This document shows, one piece after another, positions 18,250 to 27,089 of a stretch of 64,000 nucleotides of DNA. The DNA lies in the NCBI GenBank assembly GCA_963662395.1, contig OY759511.1:3596001-3660000 (forward strand). The letters are read 5' to 3'. The position numbers and the translations under genes were made by a program. Under the pieces are notes generated by a model. It was not told the DNA's origin, made no database searches, and saw only the letters and a list, made by a program, of their open reading frames with translations. The DNA comes from JAPOXR01 sp963662395. Its GTDB lineage: Bacteria; Pseudomonadota; Alphaproteobacteria; Rhodobacterales; Rhodobacteraceae. How positions within the stretch are numbered: the first letter of the stretch is position 1; each line of letters opens with the position of its first letter.

Positions 18250-18340
18250 GACGAGGAGAACATCCGTGATGGGAACGACAAGCAAATCTAATCAGTATGC
18301 GCTTGTCGCTCCTCCGATCGATCTGCCGCTCCCTGTACTC
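18250..18340 (+). pseudogene. Third, very short copy of the YwgA start region
   Basis: ATG 18269 opens a frame similar to the intact YwgA N-terminus at 11588: TSKSNQYALVAPPIDL against PSSFDRYALVALLIDRS, with matching DNA upstream (GACGAGGAGAACATCC against AACGAGGGGAATATCC). Similarity ends near 18330. Just before it the word AATTTGTGCAGGGAC is tandemly repeated. The 250 bases after it hold no recognisable gene. Confidence 0.65.
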
Positions 18341-18593
18341 CTGTCATCCCATTTGACGCGGAGTTCCCACCTGAATTGTCGCTCTGTAGCGAGTACTGTC
18401 TGTTGAGGTCTGTTGACTAACCCTTGCCATTCGTAGAGCATCGCGGCAATTGCAAGTCAGGAGAAAGCCTGTTCGGAGTGCGCAATGCATGATCAGGAGA
18501 CAAGTCGGGACGGACTGGAGATTCGGGCACAGGGGCGGTGTTGGTCCCCGTTGACGGTGTCGATCTACGGTGACTAGAAACCCCCCTCTCGCA

Positions 18594-19838
18594 ATGCTCA
18601 AGGCGATTCAGGCTCGCGGCTATCGCAGCCTCAAGCATATCGACCTCAGATTCGAAGGGAATTTTTACGTCCTCGCAGGTCCGAATGGCAGCGGCAAGAG
18701 CACGCTCCTGGATGCAATCGCGTTACTGACCGACTACATGACCATGGGCCTGGAGGGCGCGGTGGGGAAGCGCACGCGGAACTTTCAGGATCTGGTATGG
18801 GGCCGCCCGGCCAAGTCACCTGGCTTCGAACTGGCAGTTGAGTTTGAAGTAGGCGATAAGGAAATGCGCTACGAGTTGCGAATCGAGGAAACCGTTGATG
18901 GCGTCAGGGCGGTCGTCGAGAACGGTTATCTTGGGCGTCTCACGCCGGAGGAATTCGTGAAAAGCGCGGGGTCCGATTCTGTTGTGCAGATGTCGGACCT
19001 CAGCCAGCGGCAGATTTTCGGGACGGCCAGGGAGCAGAACCAGAATTACTTCTGGCTTCGCTCGGAGAACGTGGGCAGGCAACGTTTGCGGTTCCCCCGC
19101 AACCCTGGAAACGACCGAAGTGCAATTGGCCTTTTGTCGATAATGCCCGAATCCTTCCCACTCCGTGACAACCGGGAAGAAATGGACTTCTCCAACCCGA
19201 AACGGATCGTGGATACGCTTATCGGGCGTGGCGTGCAGTGCCTCCAACTGGACAGTCGGAAACTCAGGCAGGCGTCGAAGCCGAACGGAGATGATGGCAG
19301 CCGGCTGGCGGATGACGGCGGCAATTTGCCCCGCGTGCTGGAGAAACTGAAGGCGAACCCTGTGGAGTGGGAACGGTGGCTTGATTACGTGCGCCTGGTG
19401 CTGCCGAAACTCGAGGAGATCAAGATCGTCCACCGCGAGGACGACCGTCACGCCTACCTGATGGTCAGACACGCTGGCGTTGAAGTGCCATCCTGGGGAG
19501 TTTCCGAAGGCACACTTCGGCTGCTTGCTCTGACCGTGATCGCATATTTGCGGGCGCCACCTCTGGCATATCTCCTGGAGGAGCCCGAGAATGGTATCCA
19601 TCCGATGGCCATTGAATACGCCTACCATGCGCTTTCGGCAGTCCACGACGCCCAGGTGTTCATCGCCTCTCACTCGCCGACGTTACTGCGCTGCGTCGAT
19701 AGTGATCAAATCCTGTGTATCGGCCACGATTCAAAACAGGGAACGGTGATTATTCACGGCGACGAACACCCGCGCCTACAGGGCTGGCGGGTCTCGACAG
19801 ACGATACCGTGTTCTGGGCGGCTGACATCCTGTCGTGA
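18594..19838 (+). CDS. AAA-family ATPase (AAA_21 type), likely defence component
   Basis: 414 residues from ATG 18594, chosen because MLKAIQARGYRSL is the expected first beta strand; GTG 18570 is possible. GPNGSGKST Walker A at about residues 32-40, SEGTLRLLALTVIAYL signature-like helix, PLAYLLEEPENGIHP Walker B and D-loop, VFIASHSPTLLR switch with sensor His. This is the SMC/RecF-like architecture without a long coiled coil, as in ATPases of OLD, PARIS and related two-gene immune systems. It overlaps the next gene by 4 bases (GTGA), so the two form one unit. Confidence 0.85.
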   Translation: MLKAIQARGYRSLKHIDLRFEGNFYVLAGPNGSGKSTLLDAIALLTDYMTMGLEGAVGKRTRNFQDLVWGRPAKSPGFELAVEFEVGDKEMRYELRIEETVDGVRAVVENGYLGRLTPEEFVKSAGSDSVVQMSDLSQRQIFGTAREQNQNYFWLRSENVGRQRLRFPRNPGNDRSAIGLLSIMPESFPLRDNREEMDFSNPKRIVDTLIGRGVQCLQLDSRKLRQASKPNGDDGSRLADDGGNLPRVLEKLKANPVEWERWLDYVRLVLPKLEEIKIVHREDDRHAYLMVRHAGVEVPSWGVSEGTLRLLALTVIAYLRAPPLAYLLEEPENGIHPMAIEYAYHALSAVHDAQVFIASHSPTLLRCVDSDQILCIGHDSKQGTVIIHGDEHPRLQGWRVSTDDTVFWAADILS

Positions 19839-20464
19839 AGGACCTGTTTGTGCTCGCTGCCGATGCCGACATCGAAGCGACGATGAATGGCCTGTTGACA
19901 AAGCGACAACACGCACTCGGGATTAGAGGCATCAGGTTCACGATTTCCAGGCATTTGAACAGGGATTCGGGGTGTCGACGACAGGCGGCCTCGGCAGCGA
20001 GCAGTTACATAAGCGACCACGAATACGCTCTGGTCCTGTTTGACAAGGAAGGTAGCGGCGATGAGCAGGCTGAACGGCAACGCATCCAGAGCGACGTTGA
20101 AGAAGACCTGCGCCTGACCGGATGGGGGAACAGATCCAAAGCGATTGTCATTGAACCCGAGTTGGAGATGTGGGTGTGGTCCGGCTCCCCGCATGTGGGA
20201 AAGGCTCTCGGGTGGAACGAAGGGACAGACGCTCTGCGCACGTGGCTGTGTGGGAAGGACCTTTGGCCTGACGACGAAGCAAAGCCGCCAGATCCAAAAC
20301 TGGCATTGAAGCGCGCATTGAGGGAGAAAACCCACAGTCCGAGGCCGGTGGTGTTCAAGAAACTCGCCGAAAGGGTGAGTCTCGAGAATTGCAGGGATCC
20401 CGCATTCCTGGAAGTGCGCAAGACGCTTCGAGAATGGTTTCCCGCTTCCAGTGAAGGGCGCTGA
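19835..20464 (+). CDS. Unknown partner of the ATPase, possibly Toprim-like nuclease
   Basis: 209 residues, GTG start overlapping the ATPase stop. The N-terminus FVLAADADIEATMNGLL carries an acidic pair on a predicted strand-helix. EYALVLFDKEGSGDE has an acidic cluster after a hydrophobic strand, and AIVIEPELEMWVWS follows. This order resembles Toprim or DUF4276-like folds that accompany AAA ATPases in defence pairs, but the classic Glu and DxD motifs are not clear enough to be sure. C-terminus is helical (ERVSLENCRDPAFLEVRKTL). I cannot name a family. Role with the ATPase is inference from coupling. Confidence 0.55.
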   Translation: MKDLFVLAADADIEATMNGLLTKRQHALGIRGIRFTISRHLNRDSGCRRQAASAASSYISDHEYALVLFDKEGSGDEQAERQRIQSDVEEDLRLTGWGNRSKAIVIEPELEMWVWSGSPHVGKALGWNEGTDALRTWLCGKDLWPDDEAKPPDPKLALKRALREKTHSPRPVVFKKLAERVSLENCRDPAFLEVRKTLREWFPASSEGR

Positions 20465-20958
20465 CCACTGCGCATTTGCGACGCTATCTCTTGGAGAAAG
20501 CTGACAACGGGAAACTGAACGGGTGTTGTTTCCTGAACCATGTCGTCAGACATAATGTGAACATTCTCCAATTGGTCCATCGTTGATCCGGACGGATCAA
20601 TCCGGAACAGCGGCGGCAGCTCTCCTTTCCAGGCATAAATGTTTCGGAGGGTCGCCACGGGGCTTCTGTTGCAGCGGCCTGTTCCGGTCGCTGCGGGTGG
20701 GCCGCTCGGGCATGCCTGGCACGGGGCTGACGACAGGAACCGGCCGGCAATGCCGGAGAGGTGTGTTCGCGGCGGCCCGCCGGAGACCTGCTGCATCGAA
20801 TCTGCGCCTGCGGTGGGAGGTCTGCGGGAAAAACGGAGCAGATCGGGAACAATCCCCGCTTCGAGCCGTAACAGTTCGGGACATTCAGGTCAGGATGGGG
20901 TGAGAGCCAGCACCGGTTTCTTGCAATGAGCAATCCAGCGCGTTGTCGACGCCTAGTC
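20465..20958. other. Region without a recognisable gene, ending at an IS1634 target site
   Basis: About 490 bases downstream of the ATPase pair. Several short frames on both strands but no motif; the middle is GC-rich and Arg/Pro/Gly-coding in all frames, as in other decayed IS DNA of this window. Ends with GCCTAGTC at 20951-20958, the target duplication of the next element. Confidence 0.45.
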
Positions 20959-23042
20959 GGAACTTCCAGAGGGATTTTCGCGCGTAACCCGTTGATATGG
21001 CGGGAGGACTCTCTCGATTCAGCGACCCATAAGTGGATTTTTGTTCCCATGATCTGATCAGTGTCGGATATCGGTCGCCTGGATGGATTACCCAAGTTTG
21101 GCGGAATGTGTCCTTATTATTGGCCATTTCTGGCTTGACTTCATAGTTGAAACGAGCATGATGGGTACAGATGTTGTTCCCATAATGGATCGCGGTCATG
21201 GCTTTCAATATCGAACGGGTTCCCAACCAGTCCGGCAAGCCGGCCATCCTCATGCGACACGCCTGGCGCGAGGGAACCCGGATCCGCAAGAAGACCATCG
21301 CCAGTCCGAGCCATTTCCCGCCGCATCTGGTCGAAGGCATGAAGGCGCTTCTGAGGGGTGCGATCGCATGTGAGAGGATCGAGGATATCCTGAATGTGGA
21401 GCGCTCGCTGCCGCATGGGGCTGCGTCCGCGGTGCTGGGCATGGCCCGCGGGCTCGGCCTCGAGCGCATCCTGCATCGCAGCCGCTCCCGCATGCGCTCT
21501 CTGGCCCTGGCCGCCATCGTCTCGAGGGTGATCTCGCCATCCTCCAAGCTGGCCACCGCCAGGCAGCTCTCGCCCGAGAGTGCCACCAGTTCCCTCGGGG
21601 CCCTGCTGGATCTCGGCGAGGTCAGTGGCGCCGAGATGCCGGCCATGCTGGACTGGCTCTTGTCCCGCCAGCCCTGGATCGAGCGGTCCCTGGCCCGGCG
21701 GCATCTCTCGGGCGGGACGCTCATTCTCCATGATGTCTCATCCTCCTGCCTGGAGGGCAAGCAATGTCCCCTGGCCGAATTCGGCCATGGCCGCGATGGC
21801 AAGCCCGGCAAGAGGCAGATCACATATGGGCTCCTCTGCGCACAGGATGGCTGCCCGGTGGCCATCGAGGTGTTTTCGGGCAATACCGCCGATCCTTCGA
21901 CGCTGGCCAGCCAGGTTAAGAAGATCCAGGCCCGCTTCGGCATCGAGAGGGTGGCGCTGGCGGGTGATAGGGGGATGATCACCACCGCCCGCATCCGCGA
22001 GGATCTGGCCCCTGCCGGGCTGGACTGGATCTCGGCGCTCACGAGCGCCGATATTCGCAAGCTGGCCAGGGGTGCCCCGCCGGTGCTTACTCTCGAGGCG
22101 CTGGTTCCGGATGCAGTAGCCGAGATCGCCTCCCCGGACTTTCCCGGCGAGCGGCTGATGGTGTGCATGAACCCCCGCCTCCGGGCCGAGCGGGCCCGCA
22201 AGCGGGAGAAGTTGCTGGTGGCCACCGAGGAGGTGCTTTCCGGCATTGCCGCGGCGCATGGACGGGGAAAGCCAGGTGCGGCCAAGCGGGAGCGGTGCTG
22301 GAAGGCGCTGGGCAGGAAGGCAAACCGGAAGAATGTGGAGAAGCATTTCGACATCCGGGTCACCGACGCCGAGATGGTCTGGGCCAGGAGCGAAGAGAGG
22401 ATCGATGACGAGGCGCGGCTCGACGGTATCCGGGTGGTGCGCACCAGCCTGGGTGCCGATGCCATCGGGACGGAAGCGGCAGTGGATGCGTACAAGTCGC
22501 TCTCACGGGTGGAGCGTGCATTCCGCATGGCCAGGTCAGGCCTCGCGATCCGCCCGGTCCATGTCCATACCGCGACCCATGTCCGTGCGCATGTGTTCCT
22601 GTGCATGCTGGCGCTCCATGTCGAATGGCACATGCGGCGGCGACTGGCGCCGCTGCTCTTTCAGGATGATGACCGGGAGGGGGCACGAAGAGGGCGGGCC
22701 TCGCCGGTGGCACCGGCCGAGGTCTCGGAGAGTGCCCGGGACAAGGCGGCGAGCAAACGCACCCCTGACGGGCTGCCGGTGCACAGCTTTCGCACGCTCA
22801 TGGAGGATCTCTCGACCATGGTACTGAACCAGCTGCGACTGCCGGGCCAGGAGAGCAGCCTCATCTCGATCGTCACCAGCCCGACCCCGGTGCAGGCGCG
22901 GGCCTTTGCGCTGATCGGCGTCAAGCCGAATCACGAGGTTCCCATGAGAATGACAGGTTGACCGGCGGTATACCCACAGGAAAACCCTTGCAAATCAGCG
23001 GGATAGCCTACGGAGTCCTGCTTGTGGTGTCCTGGAAGTTCC
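20959..23042 (+). mobile_element. IS1634-family insertion sequence, copy 1
   Basis: 2084 bp. Ends are GGAACTTCCAG (20959-20969) and TGGAAGTTCC (23033-23042). GCCTAGTC lies directly outside both ends (20951-20958 and 23043-23050), an 8-bp target duplication. A ~240-bp leader precedes the transposase and resembles the leader of copy 2 (44785-45012), so the two elements are related over their full length. Confidence 0.88.
21198..22961 (+). CDS. IS1634-family DDE transposase, copy 1
   Basis: 587 residues, uninterrupted. IS1634 features: LILHDVSSSCLEGKQCPLAE (first D), VFSGNTADPSTLASQVKKIQ, ALAGDRGMITTARI (second D), then RVERAFRMARSGLAIRPVHV (E) and HVRAHVFLCMLALHVEWHMR near the C-terminus. Strong similarity to the protein at 43024-44784 throughout, with scattered changes. 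No frameshift seen, so it may be active. Confidence 0.92.
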   Translation: MAFNIERVPNQSGKPAILMRHAWREGTRIRKKTIASPSHFPPHLVEGMKALLRGAIACERIEDILNVERSLPHGAASAVLGMARGLGLERILHRSRSRMRSLALAAIVSRVISPSSKLATARQLSPESATSSLGALLDLGEVSGAEMPAMLDWLLSRQPWIERSLARRHLSGGTLILHDVSSSCLEGKQCPLAEFGHGRDGKPGKRQITYGLLCAQDGCPVAIEVFSGNTADPSTLASQVKKIQARFGIERVALAGDRGMITTARIREDLAPAGLDWISALTSADIRKLARGAPPVLTLEALVPDAVAEIASPDFPGERLMVCMNPRLRAERARKREKLLVATEEVLSGIAAAHGRGKPGAAKRERCWKALGRKANRKNVEKHFDIRVTDAEMVWARSEERIDDEARLDGIRVVRTSLGADAIGTEAAVDAYKSLSRVERAFRMARSGLAIRPVHVHTATHVRAHVFLCMLALHVEWHMRRRLAPLLFQDDDREGARRGRASPVAPAEVSESARDKAASKRTPDGLPVHSFRTLMEDLSTMVLNQLRLPGQESSLISIVTSPTPVQARAFALIGVKPNHEVPMRMTG

Positions 23043-23164
23043 GCCTAGTCGCGGAGCCCCCGGCTCACGGGTCTTCGAAAGGGAATCATATGCCGAGTCC
23101 CGTTTTCCCCCTGATCCCGCATCGGGATTCCTTACGGCAGAATCCCGGGAACGCGGAGATTCGC

Positions 23165-24139
23165 ATGACACGGAAAGCCCCCGGAAAGTCACGCCGCAAG
23201 GGCATCGGCCTCGGGAAGTCGATGGAACTGTTCCCGACCGAAGACGCAGCCCGCGAATGGCTGGAATCGGAAATCCGGCCGGGCGGCCCCCATTGCCCGC
23301 ATTGTGGTAGTTGCAATGTCCGGTCCGGCATCAGGCACAGGTCGATGACGCACCGTTGCCGGGATTGCCCGAACCGCCCGCAATTCGGCATGAAAACAGG
23401 CAACGTCATGCAGGGAACGAAGCCGGGCTGCCGGGATCGGGCCATCGCCATCCATCTCCTGACCACGAACCTCGAGGGTGTCTCCGGCATGAAGCTGCAT
23501 CGCGATCTCGAGATCACGCGGAAGTCGGCCTGGCACCTGTTGCATCGGCTCCGGGCCGCATCTGACGCCGGGGAAATGCATCGGTTCTCCGGCCCGGTCG
23601 AGGCGGATGAAACCTGCATCTGCGGCCTGGAGAAGAACAGGCACGAGGGCAGGAAACCGGATGCCGGGCGCGGTGGTGTCGGAAAGGCTGTCGTTGCAGG
23701 CGTGAAGGATCGTGAAACCGGCAAGGTTGCCGCGAAGGTGGTGCCGGACACCAGGGCGAAGACTCTGCAGGGCTTCGCGGAGGGTCGGACGGAGCCGGAG
23801 GCACGGGTCTGCACCGATGATGGCGGTGGATGCGTCGGCATGGAACGGAGGCATGAAGGCGTCGACCATTCGGCCGGAGAATGCGTGCGGGGCATGGCGC
23901 ATGCCGACGGGATCGAATCATTCCGGGCAACACCGGAGCGGAGCCAAAAGGGAACATTCCACAAGTTCTCGAAGAAGCATCCGAACCGCTGCGCTCGGGA
24001 ATTGGCCGGACGGCACGATGACCGCGATGCCGATACGGTTGACCGGATGGCCGGCGTTGTCTCCGGCATGGTCGGCAAGCGGCTGCGCCACAGGGACCTG
24101 AAGGCCGGCAACGGCCTGGCGGGTGGAGCGAGGTCGTGA
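23165..24139 (+). CDS. IS1595-family (ISXO2-like) transposase
   Basis: 324 residues from ATG 23165; the frame is open upstream but starts inside the IS1634 end. N-terminal zinc ribbon CPHCGSCNV ... HRCRDCPN, then FGMKTGNVMQGTK, PVEADETCICG (first D), RVCTDDGGGCVGME (second D), HADGIESFRATPERSQKGTFHKF (catalytic E in GIES). Domain order is intact, but several usually conserved positions differ (for example CICG for YIGG and DGGGC for DxxxxY), so it may be in early decay. Terminal repeats were not found with confidence. Confidence 0.8.
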   Translation: MTRKAPGKSRRKGIGLGKSMELFPTEDAAREWLESEIRPGGPHCPHCGSCNVRSGIRHRSMTHRCRDCPNRPQFGMKTGNVMQGTKPGCRDRAIAIHLLTTNLEGVSGMKLHRDLEITRKSAWHLLHRLRAASDAGEMHRFSGPVEADETCICGLEKNRHEGRKPDAGRGGVGKAVVAGVKDRETGKVAAKVVPDTRAKTLQGFAEGRTEPEARVCTDDGGGCVGMERRHEGVDHSAGECVRGMAHADGIESFRATPERSQKGTFHKFSKKHPNRCARELAGRHDDRDADTVDRMAGVVSGMVGKRLRHRDLKAGNGLAGGARS

Positions 24140-24299
24140 CCGACAAGTTCATTGTCGGCGATGCTGCAGGGATCCTCAAGACGGGCAACATGGGAGGCTT
24201 CATCCGCGATGGTTGCGATACGGGCCCGGATCGCTTCAGGAATGGCCATGACTGCCTGAAGGATGCCCGGGCATGTCGGGAAGAACGGGAAACCGTCAA

Positions 24300-24506
24300 A
24301 TGAGATTTATTCGCACCAATATAGGGAAGAAAACACACGCGGAGAGAGCGGCGCTCGAACGCCTGGACGGCCAGAAGAAGTCCGGCAAGAAGAAGCCCGA
24401 ACCACGAAAACCAGGTGAAGAAGCGAAGGAGGCGTCTGATGACCGATCCCGAGGGGCGCCCGAGTGTCCGAGTGAAGCCGCACGGTTACCAGCCGAGAGC
24501 GAATGA
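24300..24506 (+). CDS. Small Lys-rich protein of unknown function
   Basis: 68 residues from ATG 24300: MRFIRTNIGKKTHAERAALE, then a stretch of Lys, Pro and Glu (KKSGKKKPEPRKPGEEAKEA). Highly charged and probably disordered. It overlaps the next small frame in another phase. Could be a small gene of a mobile island or a fortuitous frame. Confidence 0.3.
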   Translation: MRFIRTNIGKKTHAERAALERLDGQKKSGKKKPEPRKPGEEAKEASDDRSRGAPECPSEAARLPAESE

Positions 24507-24618
24507 AATGAATGAACGAGTCCGGATCCGCAGGCAGGACGGCTCAATACCTGCGCCGGGGGAGATGGCGCGGGCCGCGCTCCGGCCCATGAAGGTTTTC
24601 GAGGACACCGACGTTTGA
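24439..24618 (+). CDS. Small island-associated protein, unknown function
   Basis: 59 residues from ATG 24439. SVRVKPHGYQPRANEMNERV and PAPGEMARAALRPMKVFEDTD follow a pattern I recall from short hypothetical proteins of alphaproteobacterial mobile islands (VRVKPHGYQPSKAEL...PVRVVEDPDA). No enzymatic motif. The ~145 bases after it hold nothing recognisable. Confidence 0.45.
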   Translation: MTDPEGRPSVRVKPHGYQPRANEMNERVRIRRQDGSIPAPGEMARAALRPMKVFEDTDV

Positions 24619-24762
24619 AGGTGCCGGTTGGGACTCCGGTATATAATTCCCAATTAAAGAAGGTCGTTTTGGTGGATTAGGGGGGATTACGGGTTTGCTG
24701 AAGGATCGGTGGCCCGGTGCCGTTGAAGGTTGCTTCGGGCTATCGGCAATGTCCTCGTCCTG

Positions 24763-25218
24763 TCAGCCTCCCCAGGGATCAAAGCCAGCGCGGTAGGCAA
24801 GATCCCGCGCATATTCCCTCAGATCATCCCTGCTGTCGGCTGAACCAAGGTTGACCGGAATGACAATATCGGCGTGGTGGGGATTCCCCGGAAAGGGAGA
24901 GGATTGGACAGCGCAGTTCGCCTCGACCACATCGCCTGCGCTCAGCGTGTACCATCCCCTGAGCGATCGATCCGTGAGTGTTGTATTCTTCTCGGCCAGA
25001 TCCGCCAGCGTTCCCCGGTCACAATGGTCCATCCGGTCGACGGACAACTCGCGGCTATCCTTCGGTGGCATGAATTTTTGTGCCCTCACCCGAGGTGCTT
25101 CGCCGCGCTCCAGCCGTCCACGAACCTTTCTGGCGGCGGTCTCAGACCATTCATGCCGCCCCAGTTTTTCATGATTGGCAATGGTTGGCGGGATTGGCGC
25201 TGAAGCGGGCTCTGCCAC
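24763..25218 (-). CDS. Unknown protein, third gene of a coupled minus-strand operon
   Basis: 151 residues, GTG start; the TAG of the previous gene overlaps by one base (TAGTG). Charged N-terminal third (HEWSETAARKVRGRLERGEA), then SRELSVDRMDHCDRGTLADL, RSLRGWYTLSAGDVVEANCA and NPHHADIVIPVNLGSADSRD. The HADIVIP and DDLREYARDLAYRAGFDPW segments look like conserved blocks, with His, Asp and Glu that could bind metal, but I cannot place the family. Confidence 0.65.
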   Translation of the reverse strand: MAEPASAPIPPTIANHEKLGRHEWSETAARKVRGRLERGEAPRVRAQKFMPPKDSRELSVDRMDHCDRGTLADLAEKNTTLTDRSLRGWYTLSAGDVVEANCAVQSSPFPGNPHHADIVIPVNLGSADSRDDLREYARDLAYRAGFDPWGG

Positions 25219-25889
25219 TACCGGATGCCCACACGCCTCAGTTTGGCAATGGCGCCTTCATCGATAAGCTGTGAGGCATCGTCAACCCGGATTCGGCCGC
25301 GCACGCCCCGCATGCCCTCCGCGCAATGGAACATCACGCCGGATCCATCCTGATCGACCACGAACAGGACACCGCTCCTGCCGTCGGGTGTACGAAAGTC
25401 GATTGCAACGCTGCCTTCGTCCATCGGATAGATGTCCGGTTGGGAGGTTATGCTGGCTGAGAACTGCTGCAGGAGTTCCCGAGATTTGGTCAGCGCGGTC
25501 CCGGACGGAAGGGGCAGTTCCTCCTCTGCTGCGCAGCCGGAGCATTCATCGAGTTGCTCCTCGGCTTCGGCAAGCCACTGCCTGGAAGCGGTTTCCGTCG
25601 GGAAGGTCGTATGCGGCACAGCAGCGGCCTGGATTGCAGATTCCGGGCGGGGATCGGTGGTGAGAATACGCGCCGGAGTCTGAAGTCCAGACGGATCGTT
25701 GTAGTTGTGACCCGGAACGGACCACCTCCTCCATTTATGCGAACGCGGACCGGCGCCGATCGGGGAATCTCCGGCTTGCGGAACCTGTTGCTGGCCAGCC
25801 TCTATATTGATGGACTCGCCAACCGGCGTGCGGCGGACCATCTTGCGTCCTGACGCCAATCCAAGTTGGGAAAAAATGGATGGGTTCAC
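25218..25889 (-). CDS. Unknown protein, second gene of the operon
   Basis: 223 residues, GTG start in a 4-base overlap (GTGA) with the gene before it. The N-terminal ~65 residues (MNPSIFSQLGLASGRKMVRR onward) are polar and low in hydrophobics, probably disordered. A folded C-terminal half follows: TASRQWLAEAEEQLDECSGC, SGTALTKSRELLQQFSA, IDFRTPDGRSGVLFVVDQDG and GVRGRIRVDDASQLIDEGAI. No signal peptide or known motif. Coupling to both neighbours suggests the three products form a complex. Confidence 0.65.
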   Translation of the reverse strand: MNPSIFSQLGLASGRKMVRRTPVGESINIEAGQQQVPQAGDSPIGAGPRSHKWRRWSVPGHNYNDPSGLQTPARILTTDPRPESAIQAAAVPHTTFPTETASRQWLAEAEEQLDECSGCAAEEELPLPSGTALTKSRELLQQFSASITSQPDIYPMDEGSVAIDFRTPDGRSGVLFVVDQDGSGVMFHCAEGMRGVRGRIRVDDASQLIDEGAIAKLRRVGIR

Positions 25890-26599
25890 ATCGGGCTCCG
25901 TTGACTCACCGTCAAACCTATTGATCCGGCGACAGAATTCCAGATCTCCGCGACATGCTCGGCCCTGTCGACAAGCTTCTTGAGCCTCGAAGCCGGCCCG
26001 TAATCCGCGGCAACCTGCAGAAACAGGTCTGTATCCGGCAATTGTGACCTGGCGATCGCAATATGTGCGGCCCAGTTCGCGTCCAGGTTCGTGCAGGCAA
26101 ACGTTACCTGTGAGGTCACCGTATGAGCGCCGACCCTGAAAGGATCGGTCGAGTCAGTCTTCCATGCGATGTTGCGGACAAGAGCGTCGGCAGCGTCGTA
26201 TCCACCGTCGACTTTCAACCATGTAGGGACGGTGATTGTGTAGCGATCGGGCCGTCCGTCCGACAGGAATCCGCAAACAGCATCGCCAAACAGTTTGACA
26301 GATTCCCTGGCTTGGGCGACAGCCTCGGCCGATCGCAGGTCGAGAAAGTGGGCCTCGAATCCGTCGAGGCGGGCCTCGAATGTCTGGAGTCCGGAGAGCA
26401 GGGACAAGGTGACCTTTGCAGTCGCAATGGAATTGCCGTTCTCGACACACAGGGCATCGGCAGGAATCGGGATACCGGCGCCAGTAAACGCGTCGTAGAC
26501 GGGCTCAATCACCTGTGTGAAAGAGGCCACCCGGCTGAAGGCAGGCCGGGCGAAGACGACTTCGCAGTGAAAATCAGATCGGCCTACACGGGCGTCCAT
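25886..26599 (-). CDS. Unknown protein, first gene of the operon
   Basis: 237 residues from ATG 26599. Looks like a well-folded alpha/beta protein: RVASFTQVIEPVYDAFTGAG, then ENGNSIATAKVTLSLLSGLQ, FEARLDGFEAHFLDLRS and DLFLQVAADYGPASRLKKLV. Repeated strand-rich segments suggest a beta-sheet domain of roughly two related halves (FEARLDGF... and SQVTFACTNL...). I do not recognise the family. Sits in an IS-rich island and heads a translationally coupled three-gene unit. Confidence 0.7.
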   Translation of the reverse strand: MDARVGRSDFHCEVVFARPAFSRVASFTQVIEPVYDAFTGAGIPIPADALCVENGNSIATAKVTLSLLSGLQTFEARLDGFEAHFLDLRSAEAVAQARESVKLFGDAVCGFLSDGRPDRYTITVPTWLKVDGGYDAADALVRNIAWKTDSTDPFRVGAHTVTSQVTFACTNLDANWAAHIAIARSQLPDTDLFLQVAADYGPASRLKKLVDRAEHVAEIWNSVAGSIGLTVSQRSPM

Positions 26600-27089
26600 A
26601 CCAAATTACCCCAATTGCCGGGCATACCGGAGAAATGTCGACGAAGTTCGAACCAGCCAAATGAATAGTGGCCGGGTGAGGTCGTTCCTGCGGAAGTCCG
26701 GAAGCAGGGTCTGGAGTTCTGAATCATTCCTCTCTTCCTTGCCTGCCGACTGATTTGGCTTGGTATTCGCTGCCACTGCATCATTTTCTAGATAGCGCTG
26801 CCCACACCGGAAGGGAAGGACAGCCCAGAGATTCTGACGAGCTTGGTACACCACTGCCCGGATCCGGCAAGTGACCGGACCAGCAGGGGAGTGATCTTCG
26901 TATGGCGCGGTTTTCCAGGCGTCGAGGCTGCTGGAGCGAATCAGGCGGCGAGAGCCAGTGCCCGGTTCTCATTGGCGGCTCGGGACATGGCTGGCGGCTT
27001 CCATGGCTGCCAGGCCCTGGCCAGTGACCGGAAGGTCAGCACCCCCTGGCCGCCGTCGCGTCCCCAGCGCTGGCCGGTCCGGTATTCGG
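26600..27089. other. Upstream region of the unknown operon, no gene recognised
   Basis: About 490 bases holding the promoter of the minus-strand trio and no convincing reading frame. The right half is GC-rich and resembles decayed coding DNA. Confidence 0.45.

Noticed and set aside
18240..18260. Tandem AATTTGTGCAGGGAC words as the start of a CRISPR or repeat array
   Set aside because: Only two adjacent copies and no spacers; no CRISPR array was seen anywhere in the window.
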